From Caprella mutica (Eukaryota; Arthropoda; Malacostraca; Amphipoda; Caprellidae), in the NCBI GenBank assembly GCA_947561585.1, contig CANNZV010001192.1:310001-374000 (forward strand): 64,000 nucleotides of DNA. The letters are read 5' to 3'. The position numbers and the translations under genes were made by a program. This document shows positions 1 through 12,381 of this stretch, one piece after another (within the stretch, counting starts at the first letter, position 1; every line of letters begins with the position of its first letter). The notes beneath the pieces are model-generated. The model saw only the letters and a program-made list of their open reading frames with translations. It was not told where the DNA came from and searched no databases.

Positions 1-79
1 AAAATCCGCACTCGTCTTATAATGATTTTGAAGAAGTGTAAAATAACCAGTTTCGCTCCACCCTTTTATATAAATTTCT

Positions 80-2270
80 TTCAAATCTTTGGAGATCACT
101 TATTATTCTTTTAACTTTCCTCTCTCTTTAGTCTATTATATCTAGGAGATGCAGTTTGCATTGGTCTAATGTAACATCAAATAGTGTATTCACAGCAAAC
201 AAGAACTTCTTGCAATCAAAGTAAATGTAAAGTAAGTGGCTAGAAAGGAAATTCAACTGTGGTACACTCTGGTAAATGTAAAAGTGAGGGTGAAGTGGAA
301 TAGTAAATATAGGGTCACGTCCGGGCAGAACACTAGCGCAGTTACGCACGAGAATTCCTTGGACGTTTTTTAAATTCACAATTAATCATATCATGTTTTT
401 TTTCAATTTTCTTAGTTTCTAGTTATAATAAAATCTTATTTTACAGGCTTCTTTACCAAGTCCATACCACTGGGATAATCAATTATGGGATCATTAAGCC
501 TTCAACAGTTGATGTCACGATTTTCAACGAGACTTGAACATCAGGCGTCCTTGATAGGGTAAAAAAGTTTTTATTTGTTCTTTGTAAAAATGTTTTAAAT
601 GTATCTTATATTGCCCAATCTTAAAAAGATGTGAACAACGATTTAAATTATTTTCAAAACATCAATGACAAAAATTGTGTCGAAATTAAAAAGTCAGTTA
701 TTTACCTTCTTCAGTGGCAATTGACATTTGATACAAAGAATAATTACATTTATGCTTGAGCTAATAATATCTGTCTTATTAAAATTTACTGTTTTGGTGC
801 ATATCCTTTTGAGCCATTAAGGGGTTTAATAATGTATTAAACTTTCAGCTTTTTGCTTTCTTTTTCAGTGATGTAATGTTTTTTTCAAATATTCGAAAAA
901 ATGGGAAACTATTTCATAGTTGTCAGAAATTCATGGGTGCGCACTGCCTGCGCAATTATTTGCTCCTCTCGTGCACAAGAGTCACCCCACCAAGGACAAT
1001 TTTAATTGCGCACTGCTTTCGACAATAACTCACGACTGTATTATTGCTACTGTTTTTCTTTGAATGGTGTATGGAAGGCTTTAGTTTGACTTTTCAAGTT
1101 GAATATTAATCGTACATTCGTTAAAACTATATTGCAACACCAAAATGTTTCATTAGTGCACAAGATTCACCCCTCTCGATTCTGTATAATTATAGATAGA
1201 GTGTAGACAAAAATAAGATTGTGGTTTAATTATTTTCGTTACCCTATTTTCGTTTCAATAAAAGTTGAAAAAGATTTTCCCTGCATTAGATCATAACAAA
1301 CAAACAATATTTTGACTTCATCTTGACAATATATTTAGATAAATACCTTGCTGCTAGTCGTTTGTGTACTATATGAGAAGAGAGAAACAATACCATACTT
1401 AAATTGAAATGTGTAATTTAATGGATCATACATGGTTACACGTACACTGTACAGTTGCGTTAGATTATTATTTTCATTCTGAATAATTGAATATAAAACA
1501 TTTTATTTTGTATATAATATCCCTCATTATGTTCTTCATTGAGCACCAGACCTCTCTATAGAAGTTTGTAATACATACACTGACTACAATTTAGAGCGTT
1601 GCCGAAATCCGAACACTTTTGAGGGGTGGAGACAACTGTAAATATTGTTGTACCAGTCTGATCTAAAAAAATGTTCTTCTCGAGTTATCTTCCTATTACT
1701 AAATGTTGATAAATCAAAGTTTATGATTTATTCGGCAAAATTTAGTAAAAAAACACGAAAAACTTTATTACTTTTTTGAAATTTAAATTGCTAGGGGGCA
1801 ACTCTTAATCATATAAGAATTTGCTCAAATTTCAGTTAACGTATGACTTCTTTATCTGTCATATCTAGGATGTTTTTTTTTTTTTTGCTTACTCTTCCCT
1901 GTAACTGTATAGTGTGTAGTCTATATAGGTTAAATAATTAGTACTCTGAATATTATCACTGAAGTCTCATCGAGTCGCAAGCTTCCGACTCGATGGGACT
2001 TCAGTGCAATATCATTTTCAATATCATATTATGCACGATTACAATAGTGCAAATATTGAAATGAAATTGTGCAAATTTGCTCAGCTGTATATTTGAGCTC
2101 GATTATACAATATACATAGTCTAAATTGTGTGGATCAAATTGTGACAAATACAAAAAAAAATCCAAGATTATTGCTGATTTAAATTAATAGAAAAATAAT
2201 TGTGTTCATAATTCTGATCTTAAAAAAACTTGTTCATATTAATTCATTGAAAAGAGGAGATGTAATTAAA
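80..2270 (+). repeat. Segmental duplication, copy A
   Basis: This stretch recurs in the same orientation, diverged, at 16858-19690. Clear anchors by eye are 80-385 with 16858-17175, 985-1215 with 17750-17970, 1420-1560 with 18152-18265, 1595-1720 with 19190-19310, and 1860-2180 with 19350-19640. Offsets are near 16.75 kb until 1560, then near 17.6 kb, because copy B carries about 900 extra bases. Whether it is a host tandem duplication or two copies of one large mobile element cannot be told; no terminal repeats were identified. A minus-strand open stretch at 128-379 is open here but has stops in copy B, which argues against a conserved gene. Confidence 0.75.
485..1028 (+). other. Possible two-exon small ORF, unrecognised
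   Basis: An acceptor-like tract ends in CAG at 446. It is followed by an ATG at 485 and a donor-like GT at 559. A pyrimidine-rich acceptor ends in CAG at 868. Splicing 558 to 869 keeps one frame open from the ATG to a TAA at 1026-1028, about 77 codons. No domain is recognised. Other frames of the first exon are also open over most of its length, so the signal is weak. The equivalent region of copy B near 17.2-17.8 kb has diverged and does not visibly keep the frame. It could equally be chance in AT-rich DNA. Confidence 0.15.
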
Positions 2271-2741
2271 TCAATTTTTTGGATCTTTCCAATTTGACAA
2301 CCCCCACCAAATTTAATTTAAATTAATTTTTTCTGTTGTACTTATGTCCATAGAATCTAAAAATGAAAACCGTTTTTTTTTTGTAGAAACTAATCCCTTT
2401 TATCTATATTTATTTCCTATGCATTACATAATGATTGAAAACTTCGAAAATACTCGTGTTTTCATTGAAATAACTCACACATTATAGTTTTTACATGGAA
2501 CTATGATGTAGCTGGTTGTATCCGCTAGTTTGTGACTTTACTATCTAACTATAATTTTTTGGACGAAGATATTGAATCTAATCAATAATTATTAAATATG
2601 AATTCATTCACTAACTATGCTATTATATTTGTCTTGAAGATAATTGACTTAGGTGAAAATGAAAGAAAAAAGTAAAATCAAGACTGAACTGGATGGATAT
2701 TTCTACAACCCAGGTAACATTGAACCTTCCCAGAAGATTCC

Positions 2742-3667
2742 AGGAACGTTCCATTGGAACGTTCTCTGAATGTTCCACTGGAATGTCCCCTGAATGTTCC
2801 TTTTTTGACACATTCCAGGAATATTCCAATGGAATCTTCAAAAATATTCCCTTTGGAACATTCCCTGAAGACTCCATTGGAACATTCCCTGAAGACTCCA
2901 TTGGAACATTCCCTGAAGACTCCATTGGAACATTCCCTGAAGACTCCATTGGAACATTCCCTGAAGACTCCATTGGAACATTCCCTGAAGACTCCATTGG
3001 AACATTCCCTGAAGACTCCATTGGAACATTCCCTGAAGACTCCATTGGAATATTCCCTGAAGACTGCATTGGAACACTCCTTGAAGACTCCATAAGAACA
3101 TTCCCTGAATACTCCATTGGAACATTCCCTGAAGACTCCATTGGAAAATTCCCTGAAGACTCCTTTGGAACATTCCATGAAGACTCCATTGGAACATTTT
3201 CTGAAGACTCCACTGGAACATTCCCTGAATACTCCATTGGAGCATTCCCTGAAGACTCCATTGGAACATTCCCCGACGACTCCATTGAAACATTCCCCGA
3301 AGACTCCATTGGAACATTCCCCGAAGACTCCATTGGAACATTCCCCGAAGACTCCATTGGAACATTCCTTGAAGACTCCATTGGAACATTCCCCGAAGAC
3401 TCCATTGGAACATTCCTTGAAGACTCTATTGGAACATTCCATGAAGACTTCATTGGATCATTCCATGAAGACTTCATTGGATCATTCCATGAAGACTTCT
3501 TTGGAACATTACTTGAAGACTCCTTTGGAACAACTTCTGAAGACTCTTTTGGAACATTCTCTGAAAACTTCTTTGGAACATTCTCTGATGACTCCTTTGG
3601 AACATTCTCTGAAGACTCCTTTGGAACATTCTCTGAAAATTCCTTTGGAACACTGTCAGAAGACTAA
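2742..3667. repeat. 24-bp tandem array (GGAACATTCC unit)
   Basis: About 38 units of a 24-bp repeat, typical unit GGAACATTCC followed by CTGAAGACTCCATT, degenerating at both edges. Because 24 is a multiple of 3 and the unit lacks stops in several frames, long open frames appear on both strands. The longest, 2693-3667 on the plus strand, starts with ATG and encodes an 8-residue FPEDSIGT repeat. I regard these as consequences of periodicity: several frames on both strands are equally open, and related units occur in stop-rich arrays elsewhere in the window. The left edge (2709-2760) resembles, in inverted orientation, the end of the degenerate block at 15880-15905. Confidence 0.93.
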
Positions 3668-3679
3668 ATTAGAACTGTG

Positions 3680-4420
3680 AATTTATAGTGGGAATGTTAA
3701 ATGTCACCTGAGTCAAGATGGTAGTAATCTACTATATAAGCTATAGTGAGTCAAGAATTGCTGCGGAATCAATGGTAATATATTTTTACTACTATCTAAT
3801 GGTATTACAGTATACTCTCGCATCCTATTTTCAATGACTTTTTCCATCAAGAAAATAGAAAGAAGACATCACGGAAGAGGGTGGAAGTAAAACTAAGCTC
3901 TATGCACTAGGTCGACTACTCTGATATCACAGGTAACAGTGTCGACCCAGCGCACTCTGGCAATATTGCAGAAACCAAAATGAAAATGAACTCAAGGAAC
4001 TATAGGAAGAAATGACAGACGGTAAAAATAGAGGAATAACAGTTTATAGTAAATAATTACCTAAAAAACAGAAGACATGATAATTGAAAATGTAACCGAT
4101 AGATTTATTGAAAAACAAATATTGTGCTATTTTTGGATAAAAACTAACTATTCAAATGGATGCTTCATCTATAGTTTAATTAATATAGATTATAGGGAAA
4201 TGATTAGCAAGTAAGAGGATATTTTATTCAGGTACCTGACACGTATAGCTGCTCAAATTCCATTACCCTGAAGGCTATAAAAAACGTTTAAAAAATCTAT
4301 TAAAATACTTGAACAAAAAATCTAGATAACTAACTACAGAACTTAATATTTATCTATAACATTCTATCTAACAAAATTTCTAACTTAGACTATATATTTA
4401 ATTCTTTATTTACAAACGTT
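3680..4420. other. Unique spacer between arrays
   Basis: AT-rich sequence between the 24-bp and 21-bp arrays. I see no ORF, inverted repeat or recognisable motif beyond short AT tracts. Confidence 0.5.
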
Positions 4421-4427
4421 CTATAGC

Positions 4428-7280
4428 TGCAAGATTAGGATCAGTAGTTTCAAAATTAGGATCTGTAGTCTCAAAATTAGGATCTGTAGTCTCAAAATTA
4501 GGATCAGTAGTCTCAAAATTAGGATCAGTAGTCTCAAAATTAGGATCAGTAGTCTCAAAATTAGGATCAGTAGTCTCAAAATTAGGATCAGTAGTCTCAA
4601 AATTAGGATCAGTAGTCTCAAAATTAGGATCAGTAGTCTCAAAATTAGGATCAGTAGTCTCAAAATTAGGATCAGTAGTCTCAAAATTAGGATCAGTAGT
4701 CTCAAAATAAGGATCAGTAGTCTCAAAATTAGGATCAGTAGTCTCAAAATTAGGATTAGTAGTCTCAAGGCTAGGATCAGTAGTCTAAAGGCTAGGATCA
4801 GTTGTCTCAAGGCTAGGATCAGTTGTCTCAAGGCTAGGATCAGTTGTCTCAAGGCTAGGATCAGTTGTCTCAAGGCTAGGATCAGTTGTCTCAAGGCTAG
4901 GATCAGTTGTCTCAAGGCTAGGATCAGTTGTCTCAAGGCTAGGATCATTGTCTGAAGACTAGGATCAGTTGTCTCAAGGCTAGGATCAGTTGTCTCAAGG
5001 CTAGGATCAGTTGTCTCAAGGCTAGGATCAGTTGTCTCAAGGCTAGGATCAGTTGTCTCAAGGCTAGGATCAGTTGTCTCAAGGCTAGGATCAGTTGTCT
5101 CAAGGCTAGGATCAGTTGTCTCAAGGCTAGGATCAGTTGTCTCAAGGTTAGGATCAGTTGTCTCAAGGCTAGGATCAGTTGTCTCAAGGCTAGGATCAGT
5201 TGTCTCAAGGCTAGGATCAGTTGTCTCAAAGCTAGGATCAGTTGTCTCAAGGCTAGGATCAGTTGTCTCAAGATTAGGGTCAGTTGTCTCAAGATTAGGA
5301 TCAGTTGTCTCAAGATTAGGATCAGTTGTCTCAAGATTAGGATCAGTTGTCTCAAGATTAGGATCAGTTGTCTCAAGATTAGGATCAGTTGTCTCAAGAT
5401 TAGGATCAGTTGTCTCAAGATTAGGATCAGTTGTCTCAAGATTAGGATCAGTTGTCTCAAGATTAGGATCACTTGTCTCAAGATTAGGATCAGTTGTCTC
5501 AAGATTAGGATCAGTTGTCTCAAGATTAGGATCAGTTGTCTCAAGATTAGGATCAGTTGTCTCAAGATTAGGATCAGTTGTCTCAAGATTAGGATCAGTT
5601 GTCTCAAGATTAGGATCAGTTGTCTCAAGATTAGGATCATTTGTCTCAAGATTAGGGCAAGTTGTCTCAAGATTAGGGCAAGTTGTCAGAAGATTAGGGC
5701 AAGTTGTCAGAAGATTAGGGCAAGTTGTCAGAAGATTAGGGCAAGTTGTCAGAAGATTAGGGCAAGTTGTCAGAAGATTAGGGCAAGTTGTCAGAAGATT
5801 AGGGCAAGTTGTCAGAAGATTAGGGCAAGTTGTCAGAAGATTAGGGCAAGTTGTCAGAAGATTAGGGCAAGTTGTCAGAAGATTAGGGCAAGTTGTCAGA
5901 AGATTAGGGCAAGTTGTCAGAAGATTAGGGCAAGTTGTCAGAAGATTGGGGCAAGTTGTCAGAAGATTGGGGCAAGTTGTCAGAAGATTAGGGCAAGTTG
6001 TCAGAAGATTAGGGCAAGTTGTCAGAAGATTAGGGCAAGTTGTCAGAAGATTAGGGCAAGTTGTCAGAAGATTAGGGCAAGTTGTCAGAAGATTAGGGCA
6101 AGTTGTCAGAAGATTAGGGCAAGTTGTCAGAAGATTAGGGCAAGTTGTCAGAAGATTAGGGCAAGTTGTCAGAAGATTAGGGCAAGTTGTCAGAAGATTA
6201 GGGCAAGTTGTCAGAAGATTAGGGCAAGTTGTCAGAAGTTTAGGGCAAGTTGTCTCAAGATTAGGGTCAGTTGTCTCAAGATTAGGGTCAGTTGTCTCAA
6301 GATTAGGGTCAGTTGTCTCAAGATTAGGGTCAGTTGTCTCAAGATTAGGGTCAGTTGTCTCAAGATTAGGGTCAGTTGTCTCAAGATTAGGGTCAGTTGT
6401 CTCAAGATTAGGGTCAGTTGTCTCAAGATTAGGGTCAGTTGTCTCACGATTAGGGTCAGTTGTCTCAAGATTAGGGTCAGTTGTCTCAAGATTAGGGTCA
6501 GTTGTCTCAAGATTAGGGTCAGTTGTCTCAAGATTAGGGTCAGTTGTCTCAAGATTAGGGTCAGTGGTCTCAAGATTAGGGTCAGTGGTCTCAAGATTAG
6601 GGTCAGTGGTCTCAAGATTAGGGTCAGTGGTCTCAAGATTAGGGTCAGTGGTCTCAAGATTAGGGTCAGTGGTTTCAAGATTAGGGCAAGTTGTCTCAAG
6701 ATTAGGGCAAGTTGTCTCAAGATTAGGGCAAGTTGTCTCAAGATTAGGGCAAGTTGTCTCAAGATTAGGGCAAGTTGTCTCAAGATTAGGGCAAGTTGTC
6801 TCAAGATTAGGGCAAGTTGTCTCAAGATTAGGGCAAGTTGTCTCAAGATTAGGGCAAGTTGTCTCAAGATTAGGGCAAGTTGTCTCAAGATTAGGGCAAG
6901 TTGTCTCAAGATTAGGGCAAGTTGTCTCTAGATTAGGGCAAGTTGTCTCTAGATTAGGGCAAGTTGTCTCTAGATTAGGGCAAGTTGTCTCTAGATTAGG
7001 GCAAGTTGTCTCTAGATTAGGGCAAGTTGTCTCTAGATTAGGGCAAGTTGTCTCTAGATTAGGGCAAGTTGTCTCTAGATTAGGGCAAGTTGTCTCTAGA
7101 TTAGGGCAAGTTGTCTCTAGATTAGGGCAAGTTGTCTCTAGATTAGGGCAAGCTGTCTCTAGATTAGGGCAAGCTGTCTCTAGATTAGGGCAAGTTGTCT
7201 CTAGATTAGGGCAAGTTGTCTCTAGATTAGGGCAAGTTGTCTCTAGATTAGGGCAAGTTGTCTCTAGATTAGGGCAAGTT
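4428..7280. repeat. 21-bp satellite array in variant blocks
   Basis: About 136 units of 21 bp of the type TTAGGGCAAGTTGTCTCAAGA. The array is partitioned into blocks, each nearly uniform for its own variant: TCAAAATTAGGATCAGTAGTC to ~4750, TCAAGGCTAGGATCAGTTGTC to ~5265, TCAAGATTAGGATCAGTTGTC to ~5650, AGAAGATTAGGGCAAGTTGTC to ~6240, GGGTCAG forms to ~6680, GGGCAAG with TCAAGA to ~6925, then TCTAGA forms to 7280. Each unit contains one TTAGG or CTAGG. It is open on the minus strand for about 950 codons (4421-7285), but that frame begins at TTG and encodes only a 7-residue TCPNLET-type repeat, so I do not call a gene. Confidence 0.95.
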
Positions 7281-7289
7281 GACAATGCT

Positions 7290-8690
7290 CATGGATACAG
7301 AAAAGCTACATCGTGAATACAGTCACTTACCAAGGTATATGACGATAAAGGACAAAATTGTCTCTAAATAAAGCCTATACGATCATGTCAACCTAACACC
7401 TCGTAGTTGAAGAGCATATCTCTAGCATTATCCTCTAAAACTGCAAGTAGCGTTAATAAAATTATAAACTTGGTAAAAGTAAAAGAAGACAGTCCATAAT
7501 GAAAATTACAACACGTAAAAACCCTAGAGACGCTACTCTCATTCTCTTCCATTAGCCACATACAGCTTCAGGATAGATCCCCAACAGGCTTATTAAACAA
7601 ATTGTAAATAGTCATAATTTGAGGTTCACTATTTAGGGTCAGTTGCGAATTATCGATATTTCCACATTCTCGATCATAGAAGTAAAAAATATAAAATTGA
7701 ACGTTTTAGATTGGTGACCAATAAAAATAACGTATAGAAAAGTTATATTAAATATATTCGTTTTATAGGTAGTATAATCGAAAATTTGGAACTGTGCATC
7801 AATTTGTAACTTACCCAGCATAGCTGAGTAAATAGTCTCATCGATTACTGAACATGAGACACCAGATTTAACGAATAGAGGGGAAACCTTAGGAAGGGAA
7901 TAACTTCATTCATTCTTCTCGTCCATTTTCCTGTTCCTCGCACCCACAGTCCGACCACAGAGTAGATCTCTGAAGTTGTAAAGCCATTCTCCTATAAGAT
8001 GTCCGTCTCAAAGTATCTGTAATTGAAATTGGCTTAGCTATTATTCTGCAAAAATTAAAGTGATGTAGCAGCTACAAATAAATAGCATTGGATATAATTA
8101 AAATAATTAGGAATAGAATAGACTTTAACCCTATTATTAGTTAAAAGAGCACTAATGCTCTGAAATTAAAATAAAGTATGTATCCATAGATTATTGCATG
8201 CAGGATACATATTAGAAGTAGCATTCGAAAGTTTGGCCTCATTCAAGAACCAATGAATAATTAATTGGTGTCTAAAAATGTTACTAAATTATCTGGAAGA
8301 TTGAACTATGATTTAATAAAAGAAAAGAGAAAAATTAAAAAATAAAAAAAAATTAAATTTTTAGATATTGCTAATTAACTAGATATTATTAATGAATTAT
8401 TCATAAGAATATAATTGCTACAATACTCACCTAGCTTTTTCGATCAAGATTGTCCAAAAAATATTAAGATTTCGTATTTTCTGTAGTAGCTACTGTGACA
8501 TGCTTCCTTATTTCTTTTTTGATTTACATCAGTGAAGAGAACCCAATTTGCTATGAAGTATGAACATCGTTATTCGTCATTTAAGAGTAGAAGAGCTGGA
8601 ACTGTAAGAGAGGGGTATACAATGAGATTACAATTGCATGAGCTGTATTGGCTATTATGATTTAAGCTAGTTATTATGCCGTTATGAATA
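7290..8690. other. Spacer with one miniature inverted-repeat element
   Basis: No gene seen. Positions 7630-7820 form a small element with inverted ends (TAGGGTCAGTTGCGAATTAT at the left and an inverted counterpart ending GTAACTTACCCA at the right). It resembles the hairpin elements at 10982-11482. The rest is AT-rich DNA without visible structure. Confidence 0.5.
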
Positions 8691-8699
8691 ACGGGTTTC

Positions 8700-10556
8700 A
8701 ATGGAAAACGGAAATTGAGTGTTTCCGTAAAATAGCTTTGTAAAATTTTGAGTTTCCGGAAAATTTGAGTTTTTTGGAAGAATTTTGAGTTTTTGGAAGA
8801 ATTTTGAGTTTTTGGAAGAATTCTGAGTTTTTGGAAGAATTCTGAGTTTTTTGGAAGAATTTTGAGTTTTTGGAAGAATTTTGAGTTTTTGGAAGAATTT
8901 TGAGTTTTCGGAGGAATTTTGAGTTTTTGGAAGAATTTTAAGTTTTTGAAAGAATTGAGGTTTTGGATGAATTTGGATGAGTTTCTTGAGAGAAAATTTG
9001 ATCTTCGGACAAGTTTGAGTTTTCGGAAAATTTAGTCTTTTCGAAAAAATTAATGTTTTCGGAAAATTTAATGTTTTCGGAAACTTAAATGTTTTCGGAA
9101 ACTTAAATGTTTTCAGAAACTTAAATGTTTTCAGAAACTTAAAAATGTTTTCAGAAACTTAAATGTTTTCGGAAACTTAAATGTTTTCGGAAACTTAAAT
9201 GTTTTAGGAAACTTAAATGTTTTAGGAGAATTAAATGTTTTAGGAAAATTAAATGCTTTAGGAAAATTTGATGTTTTAGGAAAATTTAATGTTTTAGGAA
9301 AATTTAATGTTTTAGGAAAATTTGATGTTTTCGGAAAATTTGATGTTTTCGGAAAATTTTTAATGTTTTCGGAAAATTTAATGTTCTCGGAAAATTCAAT
9401 GTTTTAGGAAAATTCAATGTTTTCGGAAAATTCAATGTTTTCGGAAAATTCAATGTTTTCGGAAAATTCAATGTTTTCGTAAAATTTAATGTTTTCGTAA
9501 AATTTAATGTTTACGTAAAATTTAGTGTTTTCGTAAAATTTAATGTTTTCGTAAAATTTAATGTTCACGGAAAATTTAATGTTTTCGGAAAATTTAATGT
9601 TTTTGGAAACTTAAATGTTTTAGGAAAATTAAATGTTTAAGGAAAATTGAATGTTTAAGGAAAATTTTCTAGTTTTAGGAAAATTTGGTAGTTTTAGGAA
9701 AATTTGGTAGTTTTAGGAAAATTTGGTAGTTTTCGGAAAATTTGGTAGTTTTCGGAAAATTTGGTAGTTTTCGGAAAATTTGGTAGTTATCGGAAAATTT
9801 GGTAGTTATCGGAAAATTTGGTAGTTATCGGAAAATTTGGTAGTTATCGGAAAATTTGATGTTTTCGGAAAATTTTTAATGTTTTCGGAAAATTTAATGT
9901 TCTCGGAAAATTCAATGTTTTAGGAAAATTCAATGTTTTCGGAAAATTCAATGTTTTCGGAAAATTCAATGTTTTCGTAAAATTTAATGTTTTCGTAAAA
10001 TTTAATGTTTACGTAAAATTTAATGTTTTCGTAAAATTTAATGTTTTCGTAAAATTTAATGTTCTCGGAAAATTTAATGTTTTCGGAAAATTTAATGTTT
10101 TTGGAAACTTAAATGTTTTAGGAAAATTAAATGTTTAAGGAAAATTAAATGTTTAAGGAAAATTTTCTAGTTTTAGGAAAATTTTCTAGTTTTAGGAAAA
10201 TTTTCTAGTTTTAGGAAAATTTGGTAGTTTTAGGAAAATTTGGTAGTTTTAGGAAAATTTGGTAGTTTTCGGAAAATTTGGTAGTTTTCGGAAAATTTGG
10301 TAGTTTTCGGAAAATTTGGTAGTTTTCGGAAAATTTGGTAGTTATCGGAAAATTTGGTAGTTATCGGAAAATTTGGTAGTTATCGGAAAATTTGGTAGTT
10401 ATCGGAAAATTTGGTAGTTATCGGAAAATTTGGTAGTTTTCGGAAAATTTGGTAGTTTTCGGAAAATTTGGTAGTTTTCGGAAAATTTCGGAGTATTTGG
10501 AAAATTTTGGAGTATTTGGAAAATTTTGGAGTATTTGGAAAATTTTGGAGTATTTG
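8700..10556. repeat. 18-19-bp minisatellite array
   Basis: About 100 units of 18-19 bp built around TTTTCGGAAAATTT. Variants shift along the array: GAGTTTTTGGAAGAATTTT first, then AATGTTTTCGGAAAATTT, then GGTAGTTTTCGGAAAATTT, and GGAGTATTTGGAAAATTTT last. A block starting near 9340 is repeated from near 9856, an offset of about 516 bp, with the same succession of variants, so a higher-order duplication is superimposed on the short period. Nothing coding. Confidence 0.93.
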
Positions 10557-10981
10557 GAAGATTTCACAATTGCACAGTATACAATTTCACAATTTCACAA
10601 TTGCACAGTATAAGAAAACTGAGTTACATATATAAAAAAATTATTGAGCATGATGGATTTATATATATATTTATAAAAACACAATGCTCTTTATTATGGG
10701 GAGGGATAATATTAACAATAGCTAAAAATTATAATATATACATTTCAATTCAAATCATGACTCATGCATTACTAGAAATAGAGTAATCAAAAAGTTGCCC
10801 TGAAGTGAGTCAATTCGATCACAGTTATACCTATCAGCAGGTCATTTTTCTAGGTACTCATTCTATTACCTCATTAATTATTACTTTTATTTTACCTATC
10901 AGTTGACAGTAGAAAAACGATTGACAAGACTGATGACTTTATAATTTATAGGCATGAATAATGATGAATTGTCATAGCTAA

Positions 10982-11482
10982 CTTGATATTAGGGCAAATT
11001 ACGAATTATCGGTCAGTTCCACATCTTCGGTCATAGACTCAGAAGAGAAAACGATTTAGGTACATGGGTAGTACCTAACAAGAATTAATTAGCCTAATGT
11101 TTAAATAATTTATATCCATGATATGACACCGTTACCATCCATAATACATTAATAAATACAAGAATTCAATAATAATTGATAGGTACCTAGGGTAGGTAAG
11201 TTTCGAATAATCTGACAGTTTCACAATCACATTATTGGTCATATAAGAAAAAATATATAAAAATTATTACTTTTATTGGTTTCCATGATACCTTAACATG
11301 GATACCAATAAAAATAAATTTCCGATTAGATATATAGTTTTTTCTTATATGACTGAACATGTGAAACCGACCGACAAAGCGTAACTTACCCTACCTATAG
11401 TCTAGAGATAGGTAGCTCCTATTATAGTTTTTCATGATCGAAGACATGGAACTGACCGATAATTCGTAAAAGGTAACTAAGC
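10982..11482. mobile_element. Nested MITE hairpins
   Basis: Outer arms lie at about 10990-11035 and 11436-11475 (shared ACGAATTATCGGTCAGTTCC in inverted orientation). An inner pair lies at about 11185-11285 and 11305-11400 (GTAAGTTTCGAATAATCTGA against an inverted counterpart ending CGTAACTTACCC). The inner centre has an inverted pair around ATTTTTATTGGT. The inner copy looks inserted into, or recombined within, the outer one. The family also appears at 7630-7820. No coding capacity; superfamily not assigned. Confidence 0.65.
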
Positions 11483-12187
11483 ATACCTAAACAATAATTA
11501 AGATAAGCCAATATAACTGTAAGAGAGTAAAATTAATAACATATCTACACATAGGTACGTAACAAGGTAGGTACTATTGCAACATGTATTCATTTTTTCA
11601 TTGTTTATTAAGATACTAGATTGCTCGAGATCATGTGCCTACGGACCTAATTTAGTAAAACGATATAGGAATTTGATTAAACTACCTATTTAATTTGATG
11701 ATACTTAAGTATTTATACCTATACTTACAGTTAATGATATCAGAGTAGCTCTGTCACAATAGCCAATAAGAATCCTCTCTTTGTAGTTTGGTGGTAGCCT
11801 GTGTAAATAGTGTAATATTCACTAGCTACTGCTGCAATATGGCTAACTTCCGATTGGGTAGCAGGAAGCCACCTAGCGGACAACTGCTGTTCAATATGGC
11901 GGAGACACTTATTTCACGGGCACGTTTTTGAAAGTAAAATCTTTACCATTCTACCTATTTTCAATAGCGTTGAATGTAGCTACTATAATTCTCTAAGTTG
12001 AATTGAAAATAATTGTTTTTTCAATAGTATTTGTTCCATATATATTATGACGAAAGGAGCAAACAATTTCGATTCATTAATTGCACAACAATTCGCTCAA
12101 CCACCACTCGCTGTGAAATGGAAAATAGAACTGATCAAGTTTCAACTGTTCCAGTTCAACTTTTAACTTGGCAGAGGCAAATCATGT

Positions 12188-12381
12188 GCTTAGTGTACGT
12201 GACGTCATCAAGGCAGTACTATTAAATAGAAAATTTGAGACTTATGTGATTAAATAATAAACTAAATTTATTATTGCATTCATATATTGACCACAAATTA
12301 AAATTATTATGATTTGACGCATTTTAGTTACTTTAAATTTGACTTTCGAGTGTTGCTGTGATGACGTCACGCACACTGCAA
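12188..12381. repeat. Inverted repeat with two TGACGTCA palindromes
   Basis: TGACGTCA occurs at 12200-12207 and 12362-12369. It is embedded in inverted arms of about 25 bp (AGTGTACGTGACGTCATC at the left against GATGACGTCACGCACACT at the right). TGACGTCA is the consensus cAMP-response-element octamer, but here it sits in what looks like a small inverted-repeat element, so regulatory meaning is inferred only. Confidence 0.5.

Noticed and set aside
2742..3667. CRISPR-like array
   Set aside because: Units are directly adjacent with no unique spacers; same for every other array in the window, and the sequence is eukaryotic.
2623..3680. Six overlapping long frames in the 24-bp array, including an ATG-started 324-codon FPEDSIGT repeat
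   Set aside because: Open in many frames on both strands by periodicity, and the same dyad occurs in non-coding arrays. Only codon-bias statistics or transcripts could revive it.
4428..7280. Telomeric repeat tract
   Set aside because: TTAGG occurs once per 21 bp, not in pentamer tandem, and unique sequence lies on both sides.
4421..7285. 954-codon open frame on the minus strand (7-residue TCPNLET repeat), plus long frames at 5946-7316, 6232-6909 and 4945-5670
   Set aside because: The 21-bp period is a multiple of 3, so absence of a stop in one unit opens the whole array; several frames on both strands are open, the longest starts at TTG, and no non-repeat domain is attached.
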